Assembly (NCBI GenBank): GCA_964591085.1
Contig: CAZPXH010000009.1
Location: forward strand, 1-64,000
Direction: 5' to 3'
From: CAZPXH01 sp964591085
Lineage (GTDB): Bacteria; Spirochaetota; Spirochaetia; DSM-27196; CAZPXH01
Length of the DNA stretch: 64,000 nucleotides
Part shown: piece by piece, positions 1 to 8,801 of the stretch
How positions within the stretch are numbered: the stretch's first letter is position 1
How the letters are laid out: every line of letters begins with the position of its first letter
The notes under the pieces: generated by a model
What the model saw: only the letters and a program-made list of their open reading frames with translations
What the model was told of the DNA's origin: nothing
Databases searched by the model: none
Position numbers and translations under genes: made by a program

Positions 1-203
1 GGCAGTGGGCCTACGATGAACAGGTCGGTTTTCGCGTGGAACTCAGCCATTTGGGTGACAGTGCGGTTCCCTTTGGTGCGGCTGCGATGGTCAGCCAGTA
101 CCTCTTTGTTCTTCCGGCCTCAGAGCGTCAGCGGGACAGCCCGGAGGGGCAGATTGCGAGCAGACTGTTTGACCAGACCATAGCGTCCCGCCTTCAGGTC
201 TGA
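1..203 (+). CDS. C-terminal fragment of a possible ROK-family sugar kinase/repressor
   Basis: An open frame enters from the window edge (codons in phase with base 3) and ends at TGA 201-203, giving 66 residues. The stretch SHLGDSAVPFGAAAM resembles the C-terminal end of ROK-family proteins (glucokinase/NagC/XylR type), where an LGD...GAA segment forms the last helix. The catalytic part lies outside the window, so kinase and repressor cannot be told apart. The neighbour is a sugar-cation symporter, which would fit a sugar-use locus. The 3' end overlaps the convergent symporter gene by about 10 bases. Family assignment rests on one short motif. Confidence 0.45.
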   Translation, partial: QWAYDEQVGFRVELSHLGDSAVPFGAAAMVSQYLFVLPASERQRDSPEGQIASRLFDQTIASRLQV

Positions 204-1699
204 GCGCCCGGCCCTGGCTGCGGTGCCGGAGTCCAGCGGGCGAGCACGTCTGCTGCCTTGTGACCAGTGACTTCCGTGATCAGCGCCTCTTCCTCGGGCG
301 TAAGATTGGGGTTTGCCTGCCTCAGCCGCTCAAGGATGGCCCGCAGGCGCGCGAACTTCGGCGGATCAACACGGAAGAGGAAGCTTGCTGCAAAGGCCAA
401 CCCGATGAAGCCAAGCTGGCCGAACACAAACAGGGATCGAATCGCTTCTCCGACGCCAGGCCCGACAGCGCCCGTCCCACCCTCCAGGCCCGCGAGTTCC
501 AGGACCAGCCCGATCAGCGGAGCAACAATGAGCCCGTTGGCACCCTTGCGGAAGAAAGTCATAGCTCCGGCATGGGCTCCGGGCTGGCGTGCACCGCTCA
601 TCATCTCTCCGACATCGGTAGTAGTCGGGAGCATGGACCACGGAACCAGAACCGCGGCGCTCGTCCCGGTTCCCACAAGAGCAGCAAGCAGCATGATCAG
701 GGGGGTGGGCGTCTGCGAGTCCACCACCAGCGCCACAAGCGTGATTGCAAGTGCCCACGCCGCAAGCCCTATCCGCACGCTTGCAGCCTTGCCGATGCGG
801 TTGCCGATCCAGGTGTGGACAGGAATGAAGATGAGCTGGCTTACCAGCAAGGCACCAAGCGCGAGGAAGTAGGCATCAGGCCTCCCCACGCTGTAGGTCA
901 CAAAGAAGGTGAAAACCGTGATCAGGAGGTCAATAGCGGAATAGCAGAATATATAGACCAGCATATGAGCGCGAAAAGTCCGGCTTCCGAACATATTACC
1001 CACTCTCCGGATGTACGCCCGGACCGAGCCACCAGGGCTTGAGCCCTCCGATCGCAGTTCCCAGGTCCCGGCAAAGACCAGAATCCATGGGAGCGCGTAG
1101 ATCACCCCAAAGATGATTCCCATGGTGAAGTAGCCGTCCCCGCTTCCGCTACCGCCGAGGTCTATGAGCAGATTGGGAACAACCGCCGCCGCCAGCGTGG
1201 ATGCCTGTCCGCCAATCAGGCGCGCCCCACTGAGCCGTCCGCGGATGCGGAAGTCTGTAGTCATCTCTGCGGGCAGTGCGGAGTAGGGGACCATCACCAG
1301 GGTGTACACCGCGGAAAAGAGAACGTAGGCGCCGGCGTAGTAGAAGAAGAGGCCCAACTGCGTATCAAAGGCCGCCGGGTACCACAAGGCGGCAAAGCTC
1401 ACGGCAACGGGCACGATGCCTACCAGAAAGTACACGCGGCGTCGGCCGAGGCGACTCCTGGTGCTATCTGAAATGTAGCCCATCAGCGGGTCGGTGACCG
1501 CGTCAAAGATGCGCCCCGCGCTTACTACCGCGGCAGCCAACGCCGGCCTGAGACCGGCCACATCGGTGAGGAAAAACAGGAACAGCAGGGAGATCACCAC
1601 AAAGGAGCCACCGCCATACATGTCGCCTGCACCGTAGGCTACCAGGTTGTACCAGCGTACCTGGCGCACCTCGGACGACCCCTCGTGATGTGTATTCAT
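194..1699 (-). CDS. GPH-family (MelB-like) sugar:cation symporter
   Basis: Predicted 501-residue inner-membrane transporter of the glycoside-pentoside-hexuronide:cation symporter family in the major facilitator superfamily. About twelve hydrophobic segments are visible. The family-typical loop between helices 2 and 3 reads DPLMGYISDSTRSRLGRRR (about residues 70-88). The start chosen is ATG 1699 (MNTHHEGSS...), because the open frame upstream of it has no membrane character and runs into the divergent acyltransferase. An N-terminal VRWYNLVAYGAGDMYGG segment matches the usual first helix of GPH proteins. Substrate cannot be read from sequence; a sugar or glycoside imported with Na+ or H+ is expected for the family. 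It ends convergently on a possible ROK gene. Confidence 0.85.
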   Translation of the reverse strand: MNTHHEGSSEVRQVRWYNLVAYGAGDMYGGGSFVVISLLFLFFLTDVAGLRPALAAAVVSAGRIFDAVTDPLMGYISDSTRSRLGRRRVYFLVGIVPVAVSFAALWYPAAFDTQLGLFFYYAGAYVLFSAVYTLVMVPYSALPAEMTTDFRIRGRLSGARLIGGQASTLAAAVVPNLLIDLGGSGSGDGYFTMGIIFGVIYALPWILVFAGTWELRSEGSSPGGSVRAYIRRVGNMFGSRTFRAHMLVYIFCYSAIDLLITVFTFFVTYSVGRPDAYFLALGALLVSQLIFIPVHTWIGNRIGKAASVRIGLAAWALAITLVALVVDSQTPTPLIMLLAALVGTGTSAAVLVPWSMLPTTTDVGEMMSGARQPGAHAGAMTFFRKGANGLIVAPLIGLVLELAGLEGGTGAVGPGVGEAIRSLFVFGQLGFIGLAFAASFLFRVDPPKFARLRAILERLRQANPNLTPEEEALITEVTGHKAADVLARWTPAPQPGPGAQT

Positions 1700-1719
1700 T
1701 CGTGTATGATGAAGGACAG

Positions 1720-2751
1720 GTGATTCGTCAGACAAGCGCCCGCCTGCTCGCCGCCTTTCGGCGACTCCTCCGCGCACTCTTGATTATGCTGCTATGGCTC
1801 TTCACCCGTCTCCGGCTTTCCGGCGGGCAGCACGTTCCGCTCCGTGGGGGCTTCATCATCGCAGGCAACCACGAAGCGATATTTGAGCTTGCACTGATGG
1901 TTGCGGTTTCCAGGAGGGCCCTGCACATCGTTGGTGCCGGAGACATCCCGCTGGACCCGACCTACCGCTGGATGGCACGGCTCTACGGCTTTGTCCCCTA
2001 CCGGCGCGGACTCATGGACCGCAAGGCGGTCAACGAGCTGCTCGGCTACCTGTCCCACGGTGACGGCGTCGGCATGTTCCCCGAGGGCGGGATCTGGAGT
2101 GCTGCGCGAAAGGAAGCCCACCGCGGCGTTGCGTGGCTTGCAGCCCGCGCGCAGGTTCCCGTTGTCCCCGTTGGCTTCAGCGGAAGTGCCGCGGCCCTGC
2201 CCGCACTTGCCCGAATTCGCAGGCCAACGGTCTGTGCGGCGTGCGGACCACCCCTGTTCCCACCGCCTGCGCGCGCGGGGAGGGACGAGCTCAACGCGTT
2301 TGCGAGGGAACTCATGGCTCGAGTAGATCGGCTTGCGGGGAGAACAGAGGTGGAGGAAGCTGATGCCGCCGAGCCGAGCCTCCGTGTGGAGGGACAGGAT
2401 GGTGACCTGTCGGTTCCCGGAACTAGCCGAGTGGCCTGGTTTCTCGCAAACCCCACCCTCATTTGCGTGTTCACGCGAAACCTCCGCCGTAAGCTCCCCG
2501 AGCTGGACCGCATTGATGGCAGCCGCCCGGAGCTGGACGCCCAGCGACTCGCGTGGGATCTCCGCTGCGTTCGAGCCTATGTGTTCCTGCGCAACCGCGC
2601 GTTCTTCAGCTATCGCTTTGGTGCGGACCGGGGAAGCGAAATCATGGAAGGACTCCGGCTGCTTGCCGAGGGTCTGGAGAAGCTGCCCGCGGGTAGCGTG
2701 GTACGGATCTACGCCTCGCTCAGTCCGAACTCGCGTTCGAGCCGCTCGTAG
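1720..2751 (+). CDS. PlsC-like 1-acylglycerol-3-phosphate acyltransferase with C-terminal extension
   Basis: About 343 residues. The N-terminal half has an acyltransferase (PlsC) domain: a hydrophobic anchor at about 18-30, the catalytic block NHEAIFE (His near residue 51) and the substrate block FPEGG (about 130-134), followed by a VPVVPVGF segment. Known family members use H-x4-D; here the acidic residue is Glu. Expected role is acylation of lysophosphatidate or a similar acceptor at the inner membrane. Residues from about 210 onward form an extension of about 130 residues that I do not recognise. Start GTG 1720 follows AAGGA closely (3 bases); GTG 1690 and 1702 are alternatives. It diverges from the symporter gene with almost no intergenic space. 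Confidence 0.75.
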   Translation: MIRQTSARLLAAFRRLLRALLIMLLWLFTRLRLSGGQHVPLRGGFIIAGNHEAIFELALMVAVSRRALHIVGAGDIPLDPTYRWMARLYGFVPYRRGLMDRKAVNELLGYLSHGDGVGMFPEGGIWSAARKEAHRGVAWLAARAQVPVVPVGFSGSAAALPALARIRRPTVCAACGPPLFPPPARAGRDELNAFARELMARVDRLAGRTEVEEADAAEPSLRVEGQDGDLSVPGTSRVAWFLANPTLICVFTRNLRRKLPELDRIDGSRPELDAQRLAWDLRCVRAYVFLRNRAFFSYRFGADRGSEIMEGLRLLAEGLEKLPAGSVVRIYASLSPNSRSSRS

Positions 2752-3917
2752 TAGTCAATCACCGAGCGCACGTAGCGCCGTTTGTCTCCGTAGGGCTGGT
2801 AGAAGAAGCTCCGCTTGAAGCCGTATACCACGATGTTCTTCAGCTGCCGCGGCGTGATGTCAAAGGCTTCCAGCGCCAGGTTGAACTCGTCTGTGACAGT
2901 GGTGTGCGAGACAAGGCGATTGTCAGTGCAGATTGTCAGCGAGAGGTTCCGGTCAAGCATACGGCGCATGCTGTGATCCCGGATGTTCTGGATTGCGGGG
3001 GAGGTCTGCAGGTTGCTGGTCAGGCAAACCTCAATGGTGATCCGACGGTCGGCGATGAAGTTGACAAGCGCATCGATATAAGCCGCAGGGTCCTGGACCG
3101 AGGGGCGGTCCACCATCTCAGCATCAAACAGGTGCAACCCGTGCCCGATCCGGTCTGCGTGCAGCTTGCCCAGGGCCTGAAAAATGGAGTCCGGTCCGTA
3201 GGCCTCGCCGGCGTGCACTGTCTTCGGGAGGAAGGCCCGGTGAGCAATGTCAAAGGCCTCCTGGTGCAGCGCCGCCGGGTTGCCGTACTCGCTTCCGGCG
3301 AGGTCAATTCCAACGATTTGCACGTCGCCGCTCTGCCGCAGCCGCACCGCGGCTCTCGCGAGTTCTGCGGATGCCATCTGAATAAGCTCCGTCCGCTCAC
3401 TCCAGGGGTGCATCTCTGCAAGCTGCCGGTACCACGCGCTGAACCCATCCGTGAAGTAGCGCATAGCGCTGCAGATGATCCCGTACTCAAAGCCGGGTTC
3501 GGAAGTGTCAACGTCTTCGTTGATCTCGGTCTTCGCTCGCCGCAGCCCGCCATCCACCGCGGAAAGCACGTCTGCGAAGCTCATACCGCCGCCCATATGC
3601 AGTTGGGGTGCAAAGCGAACCTCAAGGTAGCGGACGCCTTCGTCCCAGTTGTCCATCGCAAGCTCGTAGGCCGCCCGGTCAAGCGCACGTGGATCCTGCA
3701 GAACGGCCACGGTCCACTGGAAGCCGGTGAGGTACTCGTCCAGGTTTGCGTAGCTCGGCTTGAAGACCTTCGCGTTGAGTCCCTCCTCGGTCATTGAGGG
3801 CAGGTTGATACCGCGGTCTTTCGCAAGCTCAATCAAGGTTGCAAGGCGCAGGCTCCCGTCCAGGTGGACGTGCAGGTCTGTCTTTGGCATGCGGCGGACA
3901 AATTCCTGGGGGATCAT
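2709..3917 (-). CDS. add: Adenosine deaminase
   Basis: 402-residue cytoplasmic zinc hydrolase expected to convert adenosine or deoxyadenosine to inosine derivatives in purine salvage. Visible motifs: zinc-binding HVH in PKTDLHVHLDGS (H16, H18), DLAGSE (205-210), HAGE with the catalytic Glu (235-238), DRIGHG (255-260), and TDN (331-333) at the place of the usual TDD metal/substrate motif. The TDN form differs from E. coli Add; both the first Asp and the proton-relay residues remain. It is the last gene of a minus-strand operon, 3 bases after murD. Its 3' end overlaps the convergent acyltransferase by 43 bases. Longer than the E. coli enzyme by about 70 residues, mostly in the middle. Confidence 0.9.
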   Translation of the reverse strand: MIPQEFVRRMPKTDLHVHLDGSLRLATLIELAKDRGINLPSMTEEGLNAKVFKPSYANLDEYLTGFQWTVAVLQDPRALDRAAYELAMDNWDEGVRYLEVRFAPQLHMGGGMSFADVLSAVDGGLRRAKTEINEDVDTSEPGFEYGIICSAMRYFTDGFSAWYRQLAEMHPWSERTELIQMASAELARAAVRLRQSGDVQIVGIDLAGSEYGNPAALHQEAFDIAHRAFLPKTVHAGEAYGPDSIFQALGKLHADRIGHGLHLFDAEMVDRPSVQDPAAYIDALVNFIADRRITIEVCLTSNLQTSPAIQNIRDHSMRRMLDRNLSLTICTDNRLVSHTTVTDEFNLALEAFDITPRQLKNIVVYGFKRSFFYQPYGDKRRYVRSVIDYYERLEREFGLSEA

Positions 3918-3920
3918 GTG

Positions 3921-5387
3921 TCAGCCTACGCCCGCCCCGCCACTGCGGGCAAGATGGCGCTGCACAAGCGCACGAAACTGGTCGCCGCGGTCAAACTCAT
4001 TGCGGAACAGCTCAAAGGATGCGCAGCCCGGCGAGAGCAGCACCGGGATCTCCGGTCCAGCCACCTCCAGCGCCGCGTTGAGGCAGGCCTCCAGGGACCG
4101 GAAGGGCCCACCGATTGGAAGCGCCTGAGCCTGACCGCCGGGATGCTGCTCCAGGCCCGCCAGGATCGCGCTCCTGATCTGTTCCGTAGCGCTCCCCTCA
4201 AGCAGGATCAGACCGGAGATCTTTCCGGATATCTCTGCAAATCGGGCGTAGGAGAGGTCCTTGTCCGTTCCCCCGCAAATCAGAACGGGGGGGCGTGCAA
4301 GTGACTCCACCCCGGCTATGACCGCCTCTGGAACGGTGGCTGCGCTGTCGTTAAAAAAGCGCCGGGACTCGGGGTCCGTGCCGATGAACTCCATTCGATG
4401 GGGGATTCCCGGGTATGCAATGGCGGCGGACGCCGCCGTCGCCGCTTCAACTCCCAGCAGCTGCAGGCAGAACGCAGAAAGCGCGCGGTTTCTTCCTCTC
4501 GGGCCCCGCTCGCCGGGGGTACCGGGAAACAGGATCCCGGACTCACTTTCGTTTCGGTACCGAATCGGACCTTCATCCGAGTCCCAGGTGACTCCGCTGT
4601 CCAGGTCCGGCCGGGAGCCCCAGCCGTCCGCAAGCTTGCCCGGCCACTGGCGGCGGAACATCGCTTCCCACGCTGACGGTGCACCCAGGACCAGTGTTGC
4701 GTTGGAAACTGCACCGGTCCCTACGGCCGCCTTGTCCCTGGCATAAGCATCCATGTCTCCGTAGTAGTCCTGATGGTCGGTCATGAAGGAGGTGATCACC
4801 GCCAGGTCCGGGCGCAGCCGGCCGCCAGCAGCGAACCACCCGGTGAGGGCAAGGTCTCCGAGCTGAAAACTGGACAACTCCAACACAACGGTATGGCCCT
4901 GCTGTGGCTGGAAGCTGAGTGGAGACACCGTGATGTTACCCCCGAGGTGCGCCGGAACCCCGGCATGACGCAGCCCAAAGTGGATTGCGGATGCCGTCCC
5001 GGATTTGCCTTTGGTTCCGGTTACCGCAACCAGCCTGCCGTCGAAGGAGGCCCGGAAGATGGAAATGTCGGTCTCCACGCGCGTGGCCAGTGCAAGGTAG
5101 CGGTTGTTTCGGGGAACCGCCGGATTCTTGACTACCCAGTCCGCATTGCGGAAGTCCGGTTCTTCATGGCGGCCGAGCACGACCCTGACGTCCGGGAGGT
5201 CTGCCATCGCATCCAGGCTGGGCCGGAGTACGGTCTCATCCCGCAGGTCAGTGACCGTGACTCGTACCCCGCGCTCTGCAAGGTAGCGAACCGTCGCAAG
5301 CCCGCCCCCGTGAAGACCAAGACCCATGACCGTTGCCCGATCCGGGAGATCGGCGAGTTTTGGGACCGTGTGCTCAGTCGTTCTCAA
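3921..5387 (-). CDS. murD: UDP-N-acetylmuramoylalanine--D-glutamate ligase
   Basis: ATP-dependent ligase adding D-Glu to UDP-MurNAc-L-Ala in peptidoglycan precursor synthesis. Three-domain Mur ligase layout: N-terminal Rossmann start VMGLGLHGGG, P-loop VTGTKGKSGTAS (about 122-133), central ITSFMTDHQDYYGD with the conserved DH, and a C-terminal RFFNDSAATVPEA block corresponding to the usual NDSKATN. The start chosen is TTG 5387, which overlaps the stop of the upstream gene and has GGAG seven bases before it; the next in-frame ATG (MGLGL) would cut off the first strand. About 488 residues, longer than E. coli MurD (438). It sits between an unrecognised gene and adenosine deaminase in one overlapping operon. 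Confidence 0.9.
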   Translation of the reverse strand: MRTTEHTVPKLADLPDRATVMGLGLHGGGLATVRYLAERGVRVTVTDLRDETVLRPSLDAMADLPDVRVVLGRHEEPDFRNADWVVKNPAVPRNNRYLALATRVETDISIFRASFDGRLVAVTGTKGKSGTASAIHFGLRHAGVPAHLGGNITVSPLSFQPQQGHTVVLELSSFQLGDLALTGWFAAGGRLRPDLAVITSFMTDHQDYYGDMDAYARDKAAVGTGAVSNATLVLGAPSAWEAMFRRQWPGKLADGWGSRPDLDSGVTWDSDEGPIRYRNESESGILFPGTPGERGPRGRNRALSAFCLQLLGVEAATAASAAIAYPGIPHRMEFIGTDPESRRFFNDSAATVPEAVIAGVESLARPPVLICGGTDKDLSYARFAEISGKISGLILLEGSATEQIRSAILAGLEQHPGGQAQALPIGGPFRSLEACLNAALEVAGPEIPVLLSPGCASFELFRNEFDRGDQFRALVQRHLARSGGAGVG

Positions 5388-6330
5388 TCCGGAACTCCAC
5401 GTCCCCCTGATCGTTGAGGAATCGCTGGACATGGACGCCGTTGAACTGGTCTTTCCACCAGGACGGAACCTCCGCCTTCAGGGCCTTGAACGCTTCCAGA
5501 TCCGTGCTGAAGCCGGACTCCCGCAGAGCTTTCTCAATCCGCTTCATGTGGGGACGGACAAACGCCCGGGCGTGCTGCAGAAGCGTCAGATTGCTCCGGC
5601 GGTGTGATCGTTCCATGTCAATGACCGTCTGGCTGATGGACTTGTACTTGCAGGAAAACGGATACCAGGGATGGATCCGTTTCCCGGAAGACGTGAAGAG
5701 TCGGCTGAAGAACTGCGCAAGGTCCCGGTCAATCCATATTCCCTCACGTTGCCGTCCCCAGCCCCGCTCTCCGACGAATGTGGTACTGACGATCTGCTCC
5801 ACCTGCAGCCTCTTCACCTCATTGCCGTCACCGCCGACCGGGTGAACCGGTACCATGTCGGCCTCCAGGAAGAGGTTTCGGCTCCGGTAGCGGGGCGAGG
5901 TGGCGTTGTCCCGCTGCTCCAGCGCCTCGTGCTTGCGGGTACGGAACTGCAGATCCACCCGAACGAGGTAGGCAAAGGTCTGCCGCCGATACGAGTACAA
6001 CTGAAAGAAAGCCGGCCGGAACAGGTTGGCCGGATCGTAGTAGTACGTGGTTCCGGAAAAAACCTGCGGAGCAAGCTCGCTGAGGCGATCGATCACCTGG
6101 GCCAGGATCTCCCGGTATCCGTCTGGTGGTCGCGGAGAACGAAAGTCATGGTTGAGCGGAAGCCGAGGCATGTCATAGGTGTCCGAAAGCACAAGGAACA
6201 TGTCCTCGCCCTGGTCAAAGTGGACGGAGAACTCCCGCTCCTTCTCCTCCCGTGCCCGTATCAGGGCGTCTACGCGAGGATCACGAAGATTGACCGGGAT
6301 TGCCCCGCCGGTGTTGACGCCCTGCTCCAT
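5374..6330 (-). CDS. Unrecognised conserved-looking protein, 318 residues
   Basis: Soluble-looking protein of 318 residues with no signal peptide or membrane segment. It is rich in aromatic and basic residues in its second half (for example WYPFSCKYKS and WWKDQFNGVHVQRF) and has an N-terminal segment with charged helices (RAREEKEREFSVHFDQGED). I do not recognise the family. ATG 6330 shares one base with the stop of the upstream gene (TGATG), and its own 3' end overlaps the murD start, so translation is probably coupled with both. The position between a membrane-anchored unknown and murD hints at an envelope role, but nothing in the sequence shows a function. Codon and base use match the neighbours. 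Confidence 0.75.
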   Translation of the reverse strand: MEQGVNTGGAIPVNLRDPRVDALIRAREEKEREFSVHFDQGEDMFLVLSDTYDMPRLPLNHDFRSPRPPDGYREILAQVIDRLSELAPQVFSGTTYYYDPANLFRPAFFQLYSYRRQTFAYLVRVDLQFRTRKHEALEQRDNATSPRYRSRNLFLEADMVPVHPVGGDGNEVKRLQVEQIVSTTFVGERGWGRQREGIWIDRDLAQFFSRLFTSSGKRIHPWYPFSCKYKSISQTVIDMERSHRRSNLTLLQHARAFVRPHMKRIEKALRESGFSTDLEAFKALKAEVPSWWKDQFNGVHVQRFLNDQGDVEFRIEND

Positions 6331-7790
6331 CAGTTCTGTTCAGTATTCAGCCCGCGGATCTCCGTAATGTACCAATTCCCGCGCCTGCGCTCCACTCGAA
6401 CCGTCTCTGTCACCTCCGCGGACTCGGAGAAGGGCAGGCCATCGGGTCCGGCACCCTCTCCCGGAACGTAGAGCACGTAGTTCACGCGGTACTCCCGGAA
6501 CTCCTCTCCGGCGCCGGATTCCGCCAGTGATAGATCCAGCACGCCAACCGGAACGGTACCCCGCTCTCGCTCGCCCTCGGGGAGTGCAAGCCAGGTTGCT
6601 GCATCCATAAAGGGCTCGCGGAACTCCACTGACGCGCGAACCCGCCCGATGACAAAGAGATTGGTTGCCAGGTCAATCAAAGATGCTCCGGCATTTCGCC
6701 AGGTTGCGTCCGCCATGGTCTCACGGTCCAGCTCCCCAAGCGACGTGTAGAACTCCCGTACCAGCTCCGGCGCACCCAATCCTGCGGTACTGGGGGGAGC
6801 GAGCGCTCCGCGAATCATGCCGAGGGGAATGCTGAGCACCAGGGCAGCCAGCAATCCACCGGCGATCAGCGCGCGCCAACGGTTCCCCAGGAAGCGCCGG
6901 AGCCGGTACCACATGTCGCGCATTTGCGCGGCCCGCTTCCTCGCTTCTTGCCCACCACCCGGTGGGGCAACGGCGCCCTGTGCGCCCGCGTCTATGGCCC
7001 CGGCGCCGGCACCCGGGCTCGCATCCGCGACCCGGCCTTCGCCCCTGGCCTGCCCCTTGGTGTGGTCCGCCGAACCAAGCCACTGCAGTGCGGACAGGGC
7101 ATCTTCCAGGGACAGGCGGCCCCGAAAAGCCCGCGAGCACAACTGCTGGAGTTCCCGTGCCAGGCTTTCACCGACAGCCGGCGCGTGCAGTACCGGATCA
7201 TCAACCATCCCGCGCCGCATACGGTCCCGCCGCTCAGCAGCGTCCCCCCGCTCAACCGGCCAGGCTCCACAATGGTGGCGGTACAGGAAGGCCGTGATCA
7301 CCGCAGCGAGCCGGGGCTCCCCGCGCAGCTCGGGAAGGCTGTAGCTGGCCTCAGGAGCAAGCTCCCCACGGGCGCGGGGCAGCAGGGTATGCACCAGCTC
7401 GTCCCGGAAAAACAGCAGGCCGCCGCTGTCCGTTACAAGCACCAGTTCCAGGCCCAGCTCCTCCGGATTCAGACCGCGTTCCCGGTAGAGATTCAGGGCT
7501 GCACGCAGAAGTCCGAGGTTCCGGGTCCCTGACTCGCTACCCAGCGTCTGCAGCAGGGGAACAACGCTGCGGTCAGGCCCGTAGAACACCAGGGTCCCCT
7601 TGTTCCCGACTCGCCCGACAACCGGCCAATCGCGAATCACGGCTCCTTCCACTTCAATCCCCGGGCGCGAAACCGCCTCCAGGGTTGCAGGTGGGATTCC
7701 GCGAACCGGCAGACTGGTCTGCAAGCCAAGGAAACGCTGTTCCTGGTGCTCAACGGTGACAAGTCCGGGGCTTTTGGGGCTGATCTGCAT
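6330..7790 (-). CDS. Unrecognised protein with one central membrane segment, 486 residues
   Basis: The protein has an N-terminal soluble region of about 240 residues, a Gly/Ala/Pro-rich linker (about 250-285), a basic patch, one strong membrane helix around residues 311-335 (ALIAGGLLAALVLSIPLGMI) and a C-terminal region of about 150 residues. That topology puts the N-terminal part in the cytoplasm and the C-terminal part in the periplasm. The C-terminal part (LVREFYTSLGELDRETMADA...) resembles small periplasmic NTF2/SnoaL-like folds by pattern only. I do not recognise the family. It starts 24 bases after rqcH and couples by one base to the next gene. Layout resembles membrane proteins linking cytoplasmic and periplasmic events, but no function is claimed. 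Confidence 0.75.
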   Translation of the reverse strand: MQISPKSPGLVTVEHQEQRFLGLQTSLPVRGIPPATLEAVSRPGIEVEGAVIRDWPVVGRVGNKGTLVFYGPDRSVVPLLQTLGSESGTRNLGLLRAALNLYRERGLNPEELGLELVLVTDSGGLLFFRDELVHTLLPRARGELAPEASYSLPELRGEPRLAAVITAFLYRHHCGAWPVERGDAAERRDRMRRGMVDDPVLHAPAVGESLARELQQLCSRAFRGRLSLEDALSALQWLGSADHTKGQARGEGRVADASPGAGAGAIDAGAQGAVAPPGGGQEARKRAAQMRDMWYRLRRFLGNRWRALIAGGLLAALVLSIPLGMIRGALAPPSTAGLGAPELVREFYTSLGELDRETMADATWRNAGASLIDLATNLFVIGRVRASVEFREPFMDAATWLALPEGERERGTVPVGVLDLSLAESGAGEEFREYRVNYVLYVPGEGAGPDGLPFSESAEVTETVRVERRRGNWYITEIRGLNTEQN

Positions 7791-7814
7791 CCCTTCGGCG
7801 ACTATTCCACGCGC

Positions 7815-8801
7815 CTACCCGGTGGTCAACGTAGCCAACAGCTGCTCCAGCCGGGCAGCGTCGGCCGCCACCGTGAAGTTTCGGTCATGGGTGGGAATCA
7901 CGGTCCCGGTGACTCCGTGCTTTGCTCGGCGAAGATACTTCACTTGCGTGTAGAAGCAGTTGGCCGACCGCTCGCCCCGCGCCCGGCTGTAGTGCACCGC
8001 CAGGAGGGCCGCATCCCGCATTACCTCAAGCGGGGGAGGATGGCCGGGCTGATGGCGAATGAACACGTACCCGCCGGGCCGATCCCGGACGTGAAACCAC
8101 CAGTCATTACCGCGCACTAGGTGGCGCAGCAGAGCGTCATTCTCCCGGGCCGTTCGGCCCACCAGTAACTCGTAGCTGTGGCTGTGGAAGCGGAGCCCCG
8201 GTCCGCTGTCAGAGTTCTGAAGTCTTGGTGGCCGCCTGAGCTCCGCTTCCAGCTCCGCCGACAGCCCGCCACCGGACTCAAACGAATCAAGCTCAGCCTC
8301 CAGCGATGAAAGCTTCTGCTGGAGAACCTGCAGGTGATCGGTGGCGTGCTCACGAGCCCGCCGGGCNNNNNNNNNNNNNNNNNNNNNNNNNNNNNNNNNN
8401 NNNNNNNNNNNNNNNNNNNNNNNNNNNNNNNNNNNNNNNNNNNNNNNNNNNNNNNNNNNNNNNNNNAGGTTCACTGCGTCCCCGCCGCGATCAATCCGCA
8501 CGTGGACAATCCGGTCGCCACCGGGCTGGGACGCTTCCCGGATCCGTCCCCCACGAATCCGGGCCCGGAGCAGCTCTGCAAAGCGCGGGCTCGGCTTCAT
8601 CGGCGACGGAGGCGCCGAGGTCAGGAAGAACAGGGGGTTGGTCTGTGCCATCGCCAGGACCAGTGTTCGGCCCTTTGCGCCGGCACCGCTGAGCTCCAGC
8701 AGGAGCGTGCTGTAGTCGCTCTGCCTGATTCTGCGGACGAACAGACCTGGGAGCGCGGCCTCCTTCAGCAGAAGGTCAATCTCCCGATGGTTCAGGGCCA
8801 T
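7815..8801 (-). CDS. rqcH: NFACT/RqcH-like ribosome quality-control protein, interrupted by assembly gap
   Basis: N-terminal NFACT-N part (MALNHREIDLLL...LVLAMAQTNPLFFL) and C-terminal NFACT-R (DUF814) part are clear: HSYELLVGRTARENDALLRH, WWFHVRDRPGGYVFIR, and VKYLRRAKHGVTGTVIP. Known RqcH binds stalled 50S-peptidyl-tRNA complexes and recruits Ala-tRNA to add C-terminal Ala tails. The coding sequence contains a run of 100 N (8367-8466). Only about 295 real residues are visible against 450-580 in family members, so the central NFACT-N/HhH and coiled-coil parts are probably missing in the gap, whose true length is unknown. The frame is the same on both sides. It overlaps the folC stop by 10 bases. 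Confidence 0.85.
   Translation of the reverse strand: MALNHREIDLLLKEAALPGLFVRRIRQSDYSTLLLELSGAGAKGRTLVLAMAQTNPLFFLTSAPPSPMKPSPRFAELLRARIRGGRIREASQPGGDRIVHVRIDRGGDAVNXXXXXXXXXXXXXXXXXXXXXXXXXXXXXXXXXXARRAREHATDHLQVLQQKLSSLEAELDSFESGGGLSAELEAELRRPPRLQNSDSGPGLRFHSHSYELLVGRTARENDALLRHLVRGNDWWFHVRDRPGGYVFIRHQPGHPPPLEVMRDAALLAVHYSRARGERSANCFYTQVKYLRRAKHGVTGTVIPTHDRNFTVAADAARLEQLLATLTTG
8367..8466. other. Assembly gap of 100 N inside rqcH
   Basis: Exactly 100 consecutive N. A round 100-base run is the usual placeholder for a gap of unknown size. It falls inside the rqcH-like gene, and the shortage of residues relative to the family suggests that several hundred bases are missing. Confidence 0.98.
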
